DNA of 64,000 nucleotides from Neohoeflea coraliihabitans (GTDB lineage Bacteria > Pseudomonadota > Alphaproteobacteria > Rhizobiales > Rhizobiaceae): the NCBI RefSeq assembly GCF_019334345.1, contig NZ_JAHWQX010000003.1, forward strand, positions 124,001 through 188,000, given 5' to 3'. Position numbers and translations under genes: made by a program. This document shows positions 53,058-62,211 of this stretch, piece by piece (the first letter of the stretch is position 1; every line of letters begins with the position of its first letter). The notes beneath the pieces are model-generated. The model saw nothing but the letters and a program-made list of their open reading frames with translations, was not told the origin of the DNA and did not search any database.

Positions 53058-54002
53058 GTGAAAAAGGGACAGGATTTGACGCGTGGCGCTTCAGCGCGCG
53101 GCGGGCGGGCAGTGGCCATATTTGCGCTCGGCGCATTTGTGACGGCGTGCTCGGGTGAGATGGTGCCGCCCACCGACGTCCTGTCCTTCGCGGCGGAACC
53201 GGCACCAATGCTGGCGCCGGCAGCCATGGCGCCGGTGGGCCTCGCGCCGACGATACTCGACGCCAGCTACCCGCTGGATGCGCCGCTGTCGGGCCCCTAT
53301 GCGAGCGAGGCGCCGCTGGGCCCGGTGCAATACGGGGCGCAGCAGGCCAGTCCGATTGCCGAGCCACAACCGGTCCAGGAGCGGCGCCTGGCGCTGCTGC
53401 CGCGCATCTCGAACCCGCTGGCGCGCCCGGAATGGGCCGGCGGCATGCCAGCCTCGGAGCGCAATTGCCGAGCGCAGCTCAAACGGCTCGGTGTCGTCTA
53501 TGAGGATATCGATCCGATCGGCAACGGGCGCTCGTGCGGCATTGCGCATCCGGTCAAGGTGTCTGGCCTGTCGGGCGGCATCCGCGTCAAGCCGGCGGCC
53601 AAGCTCAATTGCCAGATGACTTTGGCCTTCGCGAAATGGGTGAAGGAGGAACTGGGTCCGGCGGCGCGGGCGCGCTACTTCAGCGGGGTCAAAGAAATCA
53701 AGCAGATGTCCTCCTATTCCTGCCGCACCATGAACTCGCGTCGGGGCGCGCCGATGTCGGAACATTCCAAGGGCAATGCGATCGATGTGGGGGCGGTCAC
53801 GCTCGACAACGGCCACACAATCGATGTCCGCGATCCGGGCTTCTTCGCGTTTCGCGAGAAAAGCCTGCTGACCACGGTGCGCGAGGATTCCTGTAAATAT
53901 TTCAACACGGTTCTCGGTCCCGGCAGTGATCGCTATCACAAGGATCACTTTCACTTCGATCTCAGGGCCCGCAAATCCGGACGCCGGCATTGCAGTCTCT
54001 AA
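53058..54002 (+). CDS. extensin-like family lipoprotein
   Basis: A 314-residue protein with an extensin-like C-terminal domain. A lipoprotein signal ending in the lipobox FVTAC is present at about residues 16-36, followed by a low-complexity Ala/Pro-rich linker to about residue 120. The catalytic-like region has SEHSKGNAIDVGAV and KDHFHFDL, the His/Asp/His metal pattern of the VanY/M15 peptidase fold, so it may cut peptidoglycan peptides. The GTG at 53058 is preferred (GGAGTGAAGG just upstream) over the ATG at 53031. Common in Hyphomicrobiales. Confidence 0.85.
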   Translation: MKKGQDLTRGASARGGRAVAIFALGAFVTACSGEMVPPTDVLSFAAEPAPMLAPAAMAPVGLAPTILDASYPLDAPLSGPYASEAPLGPVQYGAQQASPIAEPQPVQERRLALLPRISNPLARPEWAGGMPASERNCRAQLKRLGVVYEDIDPIGNGRSCGIAHPVKVSGLSGGIRVKPAAKLNCQMTLAFAKWVKEELGPAARARYFSGVKEIKQMSSYSCRTMNSRRGAPMSEHSKGNAIDVGAVTLDNGHTIDVRDPGFFAFREKSLLTTVREDSCKYFNTVLGPGSDRYHKDHFHFDLRARKSGRRHCSL

Positions 54003-54189
54003 TGTCCTGAGCCGCGGGGCGCAGCCGGCCTCGCTGATTTTATCATCCGGTCAATTTACCGCTCTGCTCTTGCACTGCCCGGTCCTTTTTGCCATGCACT
54101 TGATGGATGTACCGGAATGATCGCTGCCGGCTGCATCGGGCAGGGGACGGCCCTTGTTTCGTCCGGCCCTTCAAGCGACCCGGGATCCT

Positions 54190-55008
54190 ATGCCATCCTA
54201 TGACGAGCTGATCTGGTTGCTCCTTGCCCTGGCGCTTGCCGGTTCAGTAGCGGGTTTTCTCGCCGGGCTGTTCGGCATTGGCGGCGGCGCCATTCTCGTT
54301 CCGGCGTTCTACCAGGCCTTCGCGCTTGCCGATGTGCCCGAAGCGGTGCGCATGCATGTGGCGGTCGGCACCTCGCTGGCGGTGATTGTCCCGACCTCGC
54401 TGCGCTCTTTCCTGTCGCACCGCAAGCGCGATGCGGCGGATCTGGCGCTGCTCAAGCAATGGATGCTGGCGGTTCCCTTCGGCGTGCTGCTTGCCAGCGT
54501 GATCGCCGCCTCGGTGTCAAGCGCCGGCATGCGAGCGATCTTCGCGATCATCACGCTGCTGCTCGGCATACGCATGGTGCTCAACCGGCAGAACTGGCGG
54601 CTGGGCGACGATCTGCCTGGCAATCCGTGGCGGGCGATTGTGGGGGCGGTAATCGGCATGGTGTCGGCGCTGATGGGTGTCGGCGGCGGCGTGATGAACA
54701 ACACTTTCATGACGCTCTATGGCCGCCCGGTGCATCAGGCGGTGGCGACGTCGGCGGGCATCGGGGTGCTAATCTCGGCGCCGGGCCTGGTGGGCTACAT
54801 CTGGGCCGGATGGGGCGAAGCGGGTTTGCCGCTGCTGTCGACCGGTTTCATCAACTGGATTGCCGTCGCCATGATGGCGCCGTTGTCGATGCTGTTCGCG
54901 CCGCTCGGCGTGATGGTCGCGCATGCGCTCGACAAGCGGCACCTGGAGATCGCTTTCGGCATCTTCCTGCTGACGGTCGCCGCACGGTTCATCTACAGCC
55001 TGCTGTGA
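54190..55008 (+). CDS. TauE/SafE family sulfite or organosulfonate exporter-like permease
   Basis: A 272-residue membrane protein with about seven or eight helices. The two repeated family motifs are GLFGIGGGAILVPAF near the N terminus and VSALMGVGGGVMNNTFM in the middle. Members export sulfite, sulfonates or related anions, or have unknown substrates. No sulfur genes are adjacent, so the substrate is open. Convergent with the protease gene 13 bp away. Confidence 0.9.
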   Translation: MPSYDELIWLLLALALAGSVAGFLAGLFGIGGGAILVPAFYQAFALADVPEAVRMHVAVGTSLAVIVPTSLRSFLSHRKRDAADLALLKQWMLAVPFGVLLASVIAASVSSAGMRAIFAIITLLLGIRMVLNRQNWRLGDDLPGNPWRAIVGAVIGMVSALMGVGGGVMNNTFMTLYGRPVHQAVATSAGIGVLISAPGLVGYIWAGWGEAGLPLLSTGFINWIAVAMMAPLSMLFAPLGVMVAHALDKRHLEIAFGIFLLTVAARFIYSLL

Positions 55009-55021
55009 AGCGACATAGGCG

Positions 55022-55723
55022 TCAGTCGCGCATGATGACCTCGTTGCGGCGCAGTTCGAACGAGGACAGCGACGAGATGAAATTCATGCCGAGCAGGCTT
55101 TGCTCGAGCAGCCCCTCCTGGGCCACCGTGGCGCGCAGATCGGTGCGCACGATCGGGCCGATTTCCAACCGCTCGAGGCGCACCGAGGCCGCCATTGCGC
55201 TGCCGTTGGCGGTGGTGATCGGCACGCTGAAACTCAGGGACGCCGGGTCGATGCCGATCGCGAGAGCATCATGCCAGCTCAAGGCAATGGTCGTGGCGCC
55301 GGTATCGACGAGAAACTGCACAGGCGTGCCGTTCACCTGCGCGTCGGTGACAAAATGGCCGTTCAGCGATTTGCGCAGCGCAATTTCCGGGCTCTCCCCG
55401 GCGGTCAGCACGACCGGGCGGGCCGGATCGAGGCTGGCGATCATGTCGCCGGCGAAATCCTGCACCTGATCACGCCATGTCCAGCCGGCGACCAGAGTGA
55501 GGATGATCACCGCCCAGAGAAACAGATTGCGGATCAATTCGCCGATATGGCGGTGCGACCCGACGATGCCGGCGGCGAGCACAGCCCCCAGCGTCGCCAG
55601 ATAGGCAAGGCGGGCGAATTCGTCATTGGGCAGCGAGAGGGTCTGGCCGCGATCGTGGTTGATGATCAGCAGAACAAGCGCAAGTCCCAGCGCACCGAGA
55701 ACGAGATTCAGGCCGAGCTTCAT
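55022..55723 (-). CDS. TIGR02281 family clan AA aspartic protease
   Basis: A 233-residue membrane-anchored retropepsin-like protease. Three or four N-terminal helices (residues 1-80) are followed by a periplasmic domain with the active-site [13 protein letters not shown] and the C-terminal [15 protein letters not shown]. It is typical of alphaproteobacteria and its target is not known. Its ATG overlaps the stop of the DUF1289 gene (ATGA), so they are coupled. Confidence 0.9.
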   Translation of the reverse strand: MKLGLNLVLGALGLALVLLIINHDRGQTLSLPNDEFARLAYLATLGAVLAAGIVGSHRHIGELIRNLFLWAVIILTLVAGWTWRDQVQDFAGDMIASLDPARPVVLTAGESPEIALRKSLNGHFVTDAQVNGTPVQFLVDTGATTIALSWHDALAIGIDPASLSFSVPITTANGSAMAASVRLERLEIGPIVRTDLRATVAQEGLLEQSLLGMNFISSLSSFELRRNEVIMRD

Positions 55724-56022
55724 GACGTCCTCCCGGTTTCAGTGCTCTGATCGCGCGTGGCTGGCCCATCCTCGAGCGTTTCATTCTCGGGAGATCCGGA
55801 CGCTGTCGTCTGCGCCTTGAGGCGCTGGCGGCGCGTTTGCCGGCGCGGGCGACGCTCGATCGTTTCAAGGCGGGCCGGTAACTCGGCCATCAGGGCACGG
55901 CGCTCCTCGTCGCTGTACTCCATCCATGCGGCGATCTCGCCGCCGCTGCGTCCGCAGCCGAAGCAATAGCCGGTGCGCTCGTCGATCGAGCAGAGCAGAA
56001 TGCAGGGCGTTTCGATGGTCAT
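55720..56022 (-). CDS. DUF1289 family small Cys-rich protein
   Basis: A 100-residue protein with the DUF1289 Cys pattern, [20 protein letters not shown], likely a metal site, followed by [20 protein letters not shown]. The C-terminal third is basic and variable. Its function is unknown. It lies first in a two-gene unit with the aspartic protease. Confidence 0.9.
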   Translation of the reverse strand: MTIETPCILLCSIDERTGYCFGCGRSGGEIAAWMEYSDEERRALMAELPARLETIERRPRRQTRRQRLKAQTTASGSPENETLEDGPATRDQSTETGRTS

Positions 56023-56071
56023 GCAGGCCTGAGTTTATCCAAGGTCGGTGGCAGTGGCTTATATCGGGTCC

Positions 56072-56860
56072 TTAAAGGGCGACAACAAGGGCGATGAGGA
56101 ATGCGGTCTCGGCGATTTGCTGCGTCGCGCCGATCGTGTCGCCGGTGTGGCCGCCCAGATGGCGCTCGACATAGCGCGTCCAGGCGTAGGTTGCAGCGAT
56201 GGCGAGCGGCACGACCAGCAGCAGTGCGATGATGCCCGAGAGCCAGAATGTGATGAGCAGTGCCGGAATGATGCCGCCGATCAGGGCGGTGCTGCGTGCC
56301 TGGGCATCCGGCGCACCGGCGCGGCCGGCAACGCCATCGCTGCGCGCAGAGGAGAGATGGTACCAGTGCGCGACCATCAGGCCGCGCGACAGAGCGGCAG
56401 TCACAAGAAAGACAAGCGCGCTGAGGAGCGGCGATGCGGCGGCAATCAGCGCCGCCAGGCAGACGGCACGCAGCGCAACGGACAGGATCAGGGACAGGGC
56501 TCCGTAGACGCCGATCTGGCTGTCCTTGAGAATGGCCAGGATGCGGCCGGGCTCGCTCAATTTGTGGCCGGCCGCGCCGAAGGCATCGGCACAATCGGCA
56601 AGCCCATCCTCGTGCAGCGCGCCGGTAAGTACGATCATCAAAGCAAGGGCCAGCAACGCGGTGAGCGCGTCTGGTGCGCCGAGAGCGGCAAAGATCAGGA
56701 TCAGCATGGCCGAGGGCAGGGCGATCACGGCGCCGGCCAGAGGAAAGATGCCGGCATATTCGCCCGTCCGCCCCGGGTCATCGGTGAAAAAACGGTCCGG
56801 CACCGGCAGCCGGCTGAGGAAAGCGACGCTCCGTACCAGGGCAATGACAGGGTCAGACAT
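56072..56860 (-). CDS. cobS: adenosylcobinamide-GDP ribazoletransferase (cobalamin synthase)
   Basis: A 262-residue membrane enzyme that joins adenosylcobinamide-GDP to alpha-ribazole in the last steps of vitamin B12 synthesis. The diagnostic motif is ALHEDGLADCADAFGA near residue 75. About six or seven helices are present. The ATG at 56860 gives the family length; longer frames are not supported. Divergent from cobT, which makes its second substrate precursor. Confidence 0.94.
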   Translation of the reverse strand: MSDPVIALVRSVAFLSRLPVPDRFFTDDPGRTGEYAGIFPLAGAVIALPSAMLILIFAALGAPDALTALLALALMIVLTGALHEDGLADCADAFGAAGHKLSEPGRILAILKDSQIGVYGALSLILSVALRAVCLAALIAAASPLLSALVFLVTAALSRGLMVAHWYHLSSARSDGVAGRAGAPDAQARSTALIGGIIPALLITFWLSGIIALLLVVPLAIAATYAWTRYVERHLGGHTGDTIGATQQIAETAFLIALVVAL

Positions 56861-56985
56861 GATGCACCTCGATTTCGCGCAAAAGATGAAGCCGGGTGGC
56901 GCAGCACGCCGTTGAATTGTTGCGATTCTCACTTTACACCCGAGCGGCCCGCGCGTCATGCGCGAGCGCGCAAAGGAGAACGACG

Positions 56986-58002
56986 ATGAGTGCGAGCGGT
57001 CTGCCCTTCGATGACTTCCGGGCCCTGCTGAACAATCTGCCGGGGCCGGATTCGGCGCAGCTGGCAGCGGCGCGCGAGCGCGATGCGCAGTTGACCAAGC
57101 CGGCCGGCGCTCTTGGACGGCTCGAGGAAATCGCCTTCTGGCTGGCGGCCTGGTCGGGCCGTCCGCCGCAGATCAACCGGCCGCTGGTTGCCGTCTTTGC
57201 CGGCAATCATGGGGTCACGCGGCAGGGTGTCACGCCGTTTCCGGCCTCGGTGACCAAGCAGATGGTCGATAATTTTGCCGCCGGCGGGGCTGCGATCAAC
57301 CAGATCTGCATCGCCCATGATCTCGGTCTGAAGGTGTTCGACCTGGCGCTCGACATGCCGACGCAGGACATCACCGAGGAGGCGGCGCTCGACGAGCGGG
57401 CCTGTGCGGCGACGATGGCCTTTGGCATGGAGGCGATCGCCGGCGGCACGGATCTGTTGTGCATCGGCGAAATGGGGATCGGCAACACGACGATCGCGGC
57501 GGCCATCTTTCATGCGCTGTATGGCGGCTCGGCGGCGGACTGGGTAGGGCCGGGCACCGGATCCGAGGGCGAAGTCCTGGCGCGCAAGGTGGCGGCGGTG
57601 GAGAAAGCCGTGGCGCTGCACAGGGGACATCTCGATGATCCCCTTGAAGTCCTGCGGCGGCTTGGCGGCCGGGAAGTGGCGGCAATGGCCGGGGCGATCC
57701 TCGCGGCGCGCGTCGAGCGTGTCCCGGTGATCATCGACGGCTATGTGGCAACGGCGGCCGCCGCGATCCTGCATGCCGCCAATGCGCAAGCGCTCGATCA
57801 TTGCCTGATCGGCCATGTCTCGGCGGAACCGGGGCATATGAAGGTGGTCGAACGGCTCGGAAAAACGCCGCTGCTGGCGCTCGGCATGCGTCTTGGGGAG
57901 GGCACTGGCGCGGCCCTTGCTGCGGGCGTCGTCAAGGCGGCAGCCCTGTGTCATTCGGGGATGGCGACTTTCGCCGAGGCCGGGGTCAGCGGCAAGGCGT
58001 GA
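56986..58002 (+). CDS. cobT: nicotinate-nucleotide-dimethylbenzimidazole phosphoribosyltransferase
   Basis: A 338-residue enzyme making alpha-ribazole 5-phosphate from dimethylbenzimidazole and nicotinate mononucleotide. Motifs: AVFAGNHGVTRQGVTPFPASVT near residue 70, IGEMGIGNTTIAAA in the centre, and the C-terminal RLGEGTGAALA. The ATG at 56986 follows AAAGGAG. The divergent gap to cobS is 125 bp and contains no obvious cobalamin riboswitch. Confidence 0.95.
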   Translation: MSASGLPFDDFRALLNNLPGPDSAQLAAARERDAQLTKPAGALGRLEEIAFWLAAWSGRPPQINRPLVAVFAGNHGVTRQGVTPFPASVTKQMVDNFAAGGAAINQICIAHDLGLKVFDLALDMPTQDITEEAALDERACAATMAFGMEAIAGGTDLLCIGEMGIGNTTIAAAIFHALYGGSAADWVGPGTGSEGEVLARKVAAVEKAVALHRGHLDDPLEVLRRLGGREVAAMAGAILAARVERVPVIIDGYVATAAAAILHAANAQALDHCLIGHVSAEPGHMKVVERLGKTPLLALGMRLGEGTGAALAAGVVKAAALCHSGMATFAEAGVSGKA

Positions 58003-58035
58003 GCCCGGGGCGCGGGCTCCGCGGCGGGCGTGAAT

Positions 58036-59571
58036 TCAGGCGAAAGCCCGGCGCTTTTTTTGCTCCGGCGTCTGGACGCCGGCAACGGCTTCCATTCCGG
58101 CAATGATGCGGTTGGCCGGCAGGATGGCGAGTGCTTCAGTGCCCTCGCGCAGGCGCGAGCGCAGAATGAATTCGCCGCCATGCTTGGCAAGGATTGCCTG
58201 CACGATCGGCAGGCCGAGGCCGGTGCCCTGCTCGGCACTCTTGATGGCGATCGATCCCTGGCCGAAGGCCGAGAGCACGACCGGTATCTCTTCTTCGGGA
58301 ATGCCCGGCCCGTTGTCGCTGACAGCGGCATATTGACCGCCGCCGGCGGTCCAGCCGATCTTGACGGTGATCTCGCCGCCAAGCGGCGTGAATTTGACCG
58401 CATTCGACAGAAGATTGAGCAGGACCTGGCGGATCGCCTTTTCATCCACCCAGATGAGCGGCAGGCCCTCCTGAAAACTCTCGATGATGCGGATGTTCTT
58501 GTTGCGCGCCTTCAACTGGACGAGGGCAATGCAATCCTCGGCGATCTCGGCGAGGGAGAGCGATGATTCGTTGAGATCGTAGCGTCCCGCCTCGATGCGC
58601 GAGAGATCGAGGATCTCGTTGATCAGGTTGAGCAGATGCTGGCCGGACCGGTGGATGTCGCCGACATATTCCTTGTAGCTCGCATTCTCCAGTGGCCCGA
58701 GCACCTCGCCTTCCATGACCTCGGAGAAGCCGAGAATGGCGTTGAGCGGCGTGCGCAACTCGTGGCTCATCGAGGCGAGGAACCTCGATTTGGCAAGGTT
58801 GGCCTCCTCGGCCCGGCGCCGCGCTTCGTCGGAGACGGATTTGGCCACTTCCAGTTCGGCGATCAGATAGTCCTTTTCGCTCTGATAGGTCAGCATCTTG
58901 ACGTTGGAATCATACAAGCGGCGCGAGACGAACAGAAACAGTGCGGTGGCCGTTGCCACCATGGCCAGCACGGAGAAATGCGCCGGGTCGGGGCGCAGCA
59001 GGGCCAGGACGAGCAGGATGCCGACGCTTGGCAGGGCAGCGCAGATCAGCGCGAAGCGCAGCGTGAAGGTCGCCATGGCGGTGGCGGCGATGACCACGAC
59101 GAGCGTTGTGGCCTTGTAGTAGGCGTAGGTGTCACCCCCGCACGCCGAGCAATCGCGCACGGAAAAGATGGCCCAGCAGATGCCGATCAGCAGGTGAATT
59201 CCGAGAAACTGGCCGCGCCAGCGCCGGGCGTCGGCGTCGTCCTCGAAGTGCCGCGGCGCGCGCCGGGCCTTGAGCAGGAGGACCGCGTAGGCACAAAGCG
59301 TCACGAACGCCCAGGCGAAAAGATCGAGCGCCGCGTCGAAGTAAAGACCGGCGAGCGCTGTCATGATCACCAGGAATGGCGGTGCGGCCGCCCCCTGCAG
59401 GATGGCGCTGACGTGCAACATCAGCATCTCACGATCAAAGCCGGTGTTGCTGGTGCGGCCGTTTTGCAAGGTGTCGCGCGCCGTCCGCACGGTCTTCACC
59501 ACAGCCGCGTTGCGGTGGGTCCGCGTCCGGTCGACAATATTCTTGTCGGATATGGTGGCCGGCTGGCTCAT
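58036..59571 (-). CDS. membrane sensor histidine kinase, DivJ/PdhS-like
   Basis: A 511-residue kinase. Residues about 45-225 hold five or six hydrophobic helices, followed by a short coiled coil (AELEVAKSVSDEARRRAEEANLA). The phosphorylated His is in SMSHELRTPLNAILGF (H-box near residue 276); the N-box is LLSNAVKFTP, the G1 box DNGPGI, and G2 GTGLGLPI. The FGQGSIAIKSAEQGTGLG context is that of the DivJ/PleC/PdhS cell-cycle kinases of alphaproteobacteria. No response regulator gene is adjacent, so the partner is encoded elsewhere. Confidence 0.9.
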   Translation of the reverse strand: MSQPATISDKNIVDRTRTHRNAAVVKTVRTARDTLQNGRTSNTGFDREMLMLHVSAILQGAAAPPFLVIMTALAGLYFDAALDLFAWAFVTLCAYAVLLLKARRAPRHFEDDADARRWRGQFLGIHLLIGICWAIFSVRDCSACGGDTYAYYKATTLVVVIAATAMATFTLRFALICAALPSVGILLVLALLRPDPAHFSVLAMVATATALFLFVSRRLYDSNVKMLTYQSEKDYLIAELEVAKSVSDEARRRAEEANLAKSRFLASMSHELRTPLNAILGFSEVMEGEVLGPLENASYKEYVGDIHRSGQHLLNLINEILDLSRIEAGRYDLNESSLSLAEIAEDCIALVQLKARNKNIRIIESFQEGLPLIWVDEKAIRQVLLNLLSNAVKFTPLGGEITVKIGWTAGGGQYAAVSDNGPGIPEEEIPVVLSAFGQGSIAIKSAEQGTGLGLPIVQAILAKHGGEFILRSRLREGTEALAILPANRIIAGMEAVAGVQTPEQKKRRAFA

Positions 59572-59761
59572 TCGTGCTCGCGCGTTCCGTCAGGATTCCG
59601 TCCCGGTTAAAATATGCGGGAATGCTTAAGAAGGCCTTTGCACCGGCGCTGCCGGGCGATCATTCTTTCGTCGCACGCGGCTGGTTGCCACCATTGTGCT
59701 GCAATAAGAAAGCATGGGAAAAGAGCCGACCGACCCAGCAGGCAGATAAGAGGAGACCGGA

Positions 59762-60373
59762 ATGAAGCTCTATGATGGCGGCATGGCGCCCAATCCGCGC
59801 CGCGTGCGTGTGTTTCTCGCCGAAAAGAACATCAAGGTCGAGCTTGTTCCTGTCGATCTGACGGAAAAAGCGCACAAGAGCCCGGACATGACAGCGCTCA
59901 ATCCGATGCAGCGGGTGCCGGTGCTTGAACTGGATGATGGGACGGTGATCACCGAATCGGTGGCGATTTGCCGCTATTTCGAGGAGATCACGCCCGAGCC
60001 GGCACTGTTCGGCAGCGGTGCGGTCGGGCGGGCGCAGGTCGAGATGTGGAACCGTCGTCTGGAGCTTCATTTCATGGCGAGCGTCGCCGCGGCTTTCCGC
60101 CATTGCCATCCGGCGATGGCCGGTTGGGAAGTGCCGCAGCTGCCGGAGTGGGGTGAGGCCAACCGGCCGAAGGCGCTGGCTTTTCTCGACATTCTCGACA
60201 CGCATCTGGCGGAGAATGAATTTGTTGCCGGCGAAGCGTTTTCCATCGCCGACATCACCGGCATGATCGCGTTCGAATTCATGAAACCGGCACGGATCGG
60301 GCGGCCCGAACATCTTGGCAATGTGATGCGCTGGTATCAGGCTGTCTCGGCGCGGCCGTCTGCCCGCGCCTGA
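59762..60373 (+). CDS. glutathione S-transferase family protein
   Basis: A 203-residue GST with a thioredoxin-like N-terminal domain (MKLYDGGMAPNPRRVRVFLAEK, with cis-Pro in QRVPVLELDDG and the glutathione-binding ESVAICRYFEE) and a helical C-terminal domain. The residue at the catalytic position is not a standard Tyr or Cys, so Ser/Asn-type or non-catalytic chemistry is possible. AGGAGA precedes the ATG. It is followed after 17 bp by the uracil-DNA glycosylase gene. Confidence 0.9.
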   Translation: MKLYDGGMAPNPRRVRVFLAEKNIKVELVPVDLTEKAHKSPDMTALNPMQRVPVLELDDGTVITESVAICRYFEEITPEPALFGSGAVGRAQVEMWNRRLELHFMASVAAAFRHCHPAMAGWEVPQLPEWGEANRPKALAFLDILDTHLAENEFVAGEAFSIADITGMIAFEFMKPARIGRPEHLGNVMRWYQAVSARPSARA

Positions 60374-60390
60374 GGAAATCGCGCAGCCAG

Positions 60391-61032
60391 ATGACAGCGG
60401 TCGACGAGGAACTGACAGCTTTTCTGCGCCGGGTGCGCGCCTGCCGGATCTGCCGGGATGCGCCGCTTGGTGGGCCATCGCGGATGTTGCCGCACGAACC
60501 GCGGCCGGTCTGCGAAGCCTCCAGCGTGGCGCCGATCCTGATTGCCGGTCAGGCGCCGGGAACGCGGGTGCATGCGTCGGGGCGCCCGTTCACCGATCCT
60601 TCCGGCGTAAGGCTGCGGCAGTGGCTGGGGGTCGATGAAGCGTCATTTTATGATCTGCGCAACTTTGCCGTCGCGCCAATGGGGTTCTGTTTCCCCGGCC
60701 TTGATGCCAAAGGCAGCGATCTGCCGCCGCGCCGCGAATGTGCACCGACATGGCGCGCCGATCTGATGCGCCGGATGCCGCAGATCCGGCTGGTGGTCGC
60801 GATCGGCAGCCACGCGCAGGCCTGGCACCTGGGGGCCCTGAAGCGCCGCACCCTGACCGAAACGGTGATGGACTGGAAAGCCATATTGGAGGCGACGGAT
60901 CGCACGACGCCGGTCTTTGCGGTTCCGCATCCGTCCTGGCGCAATTCCGGCTGGCTGAAACGGCATCCCTTCTTCGAGGCGGAAGTGGTGCCGGAACTGC
61001 AGCGCCGGGTGGCGGCCCTGCTGGAGCGCTAG
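60391..61032 (+). CDS. uracil-DNA glycosylase family protein
   Basis: A 213-residue protein of the UDG superfamily. It has the catalytic-loop segment LIAGQAPGTRVHASGRPFTDPSG and the C-terminal HPSWRNSGWLKRHPFF, as in many proteins annotated as uracil-DNA glycosylase family. A CxxC motif near residue 14-17 (CRICRD) suggests a metal or Fe-S site like that of family 4 enzymes, but only two of the usual four cysteines are obvious. Role in base-excision repair is inferred from the family. Confidence 0.85.
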   Translation: MTAVDEELTAFLRRVRACRICRDAPLGGPSRMLPHEPRPVCEASSVAPILIAGQAPGTRVHASGRPFTDPSGVRLRQWLGVDEASFYDLRNFAVAPMGFCFPGLDAKGSDLPPRRECAPTWRADLMRRMPQIRLVVAIGSHAQAWHLGALKRRTLTETVMDWKAILEATDRTTPVFAVPHPSWRNSGWLKRHPFFEAEVVPELQRRVAALLER

Positions 61033-61129
61033 AATATTGTACTCGTACTCTTCCTGATTGAGGGTATAATTTCTTTGTGGGCTCCCATTTCCTGCGCTAA
61101 GTGGAACAGGTTCATAATTGGAGGATCTC

Positions 61130-61609
61130 ATGGATCGTCTCGACCGCAAGATCCTGCGGCTATTGCAAGAAGATTCCACCCTGGCGGTGGCTGAGGTCGC
61201 CAAGAAGGTAGGACTTTCGACGACACCGTGCTGGCGGCGCATCCAGAAGCTTGAGGAAGACGGTGTCATCCGCCGGCGGGTGGCTCTGCTTGACCCGGTG
61301 GCGGTCAACACGCGGGTGACGGCCTTTGTCTCGATCCGCACCAATTCGCATTCGCAGGAATGGCTGAAGCGCTTTTCGGAGGTGATCGCCGACTTTCCCG
61401 AGGTGATCGAGTTCTACCGGATGAGTGGAGACGTCGATTATCTGCTGCGCGTCGTCGTCCCGGATATCGCGGCCTATGATGCCTTCTACAAGCGGCTGAT
61501 CGGCAAGATCGAAATCCGCGACGTGTCGTCGGCCTTTGCGATGGAGCAGATCAAGTACACCACCGAGCTGCCGCTCGATTACATGGTGCTGAGCAAGGAT
61601 TCGGGCTGA
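61130..61609 (+). CDS. Lrp/AsnC family transcriptional regulator
   Basis: A 159-residue regulator with an N-terminal helix-turn-helix (MDRLDRKILRLLQEDSTLAVAEVAKKVGLSTTPCWRRI) and a C-terminal RAM ligand-binding domain with GDVDYLLRVVVPDIAAYDAF. The ATG at 61130 has GGAGGAT. TATAAT at 61065-61070 may be its -10 box, without a clear -35. Ligand unknown; amino acids are typical. Confidence 0.92.
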   Translation: MDRLDRKILRLLQEDSTLAVAEVAKKVGLSTTPCWRRIQKLEEDGVIRRRVALLDPVAVNTRVTAFVSIRTNSHSQEWLKRFSEVIADFPEVIEFYRMSGDVDYLLRVVVPDIAAYDAFYKRLIGKIEIRDVSSAFAMEQIKYTTELPLDYMVLSKDSG

Positions 61610-61695
61610 TATCAGCGTACTGTTCTTCGCGGCTGGAACATGCAATTGTTTCAATGTGTCCGGGCGTTGCCGGACGAATGTCGGGAGGAACAGTG

Positions 61696-62193
61696 ATGAC
61701 ACCCAACTTTCTACGCACTTCGTCCCTCAAGGGAGCCGCGCTTGGCGCTCTGGTGGCGGGCGGTCTTGCGCTGGTGATCGGGCCGGTTCAGGCCGAAGGG
61801 TCTGATGTCTACAGCGTCACGACATCAGAGATGTCATTCGAAGATGCCGCGCAAGGCGTCAACGATGCCATCATCAACAAGGGCTACAAGGTCGACTATC
61901 ACGGCTTTCTCGGGGAGATGCTGAAGCGCACGGCGGAGGATGTCGGCGCGACGCAGAAGCTCTACAAGGATGCCGAATTCTTCACCTTCTGCTCGGCTGT
62001 CGTGTCGCGTACGGCGATGGAGGCGGATATCGGCAACATCGCCTATTGTCCCTATGTCATCTTCGTTTACGAGGACGCCAGCAATCCCGGCGAGGTGACG
62101 ATCGGCCATCGCACGCTGCCCGAGGGCGCCGGGCGCGATGAGGTCAATGCACTGCTCGGTTCTCTGGTCGATACGGCAGCCGAAGGGTTTTAG
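61696..62193 (+). CDS. exported DUF302 domain protein
   Basis: A 165-residue protein with a Sec signal (about residues 1-32, ending VQAEG) and a DUF302 domain: SFEDAAQGVNDAIINKGYKVDYHGFLGEML at the start and CPYVIFVYEDASNPGEVTIGHRTLP in the middle. DUF302 proteins of the periplasm have been linked to redox or metal stress, but no activity is established. Start at ATG 61696 with GGGAGG upstream; a GTG one codon before is possible. Confidence 0.85.
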   Translation: MTPNFLRTSSLKGAALGALVAGGLALVIGPVQAEGSDVYSVTTSEMSFEDAAQGVNDAIINKGYKVDYHGFLGEMLKRTAEDVGATQKLYKDAEFFTFCSAVVSRTAMEADIGNIAYCPYVIFVYEDASNPGEVTIGHRTLPEGAGRDEVNALLGSLVDTAAEGF

Positions 62194-62211
62194 CGGCGGC
62201 GTTCTGAAAGA

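Noticed and set aside
56861-56985. Cobalamin riboswitch between cobS and cobT
   Set aside because: The gap is only 125 bp and no B12-box-like sequence (GCCACTG) was found.
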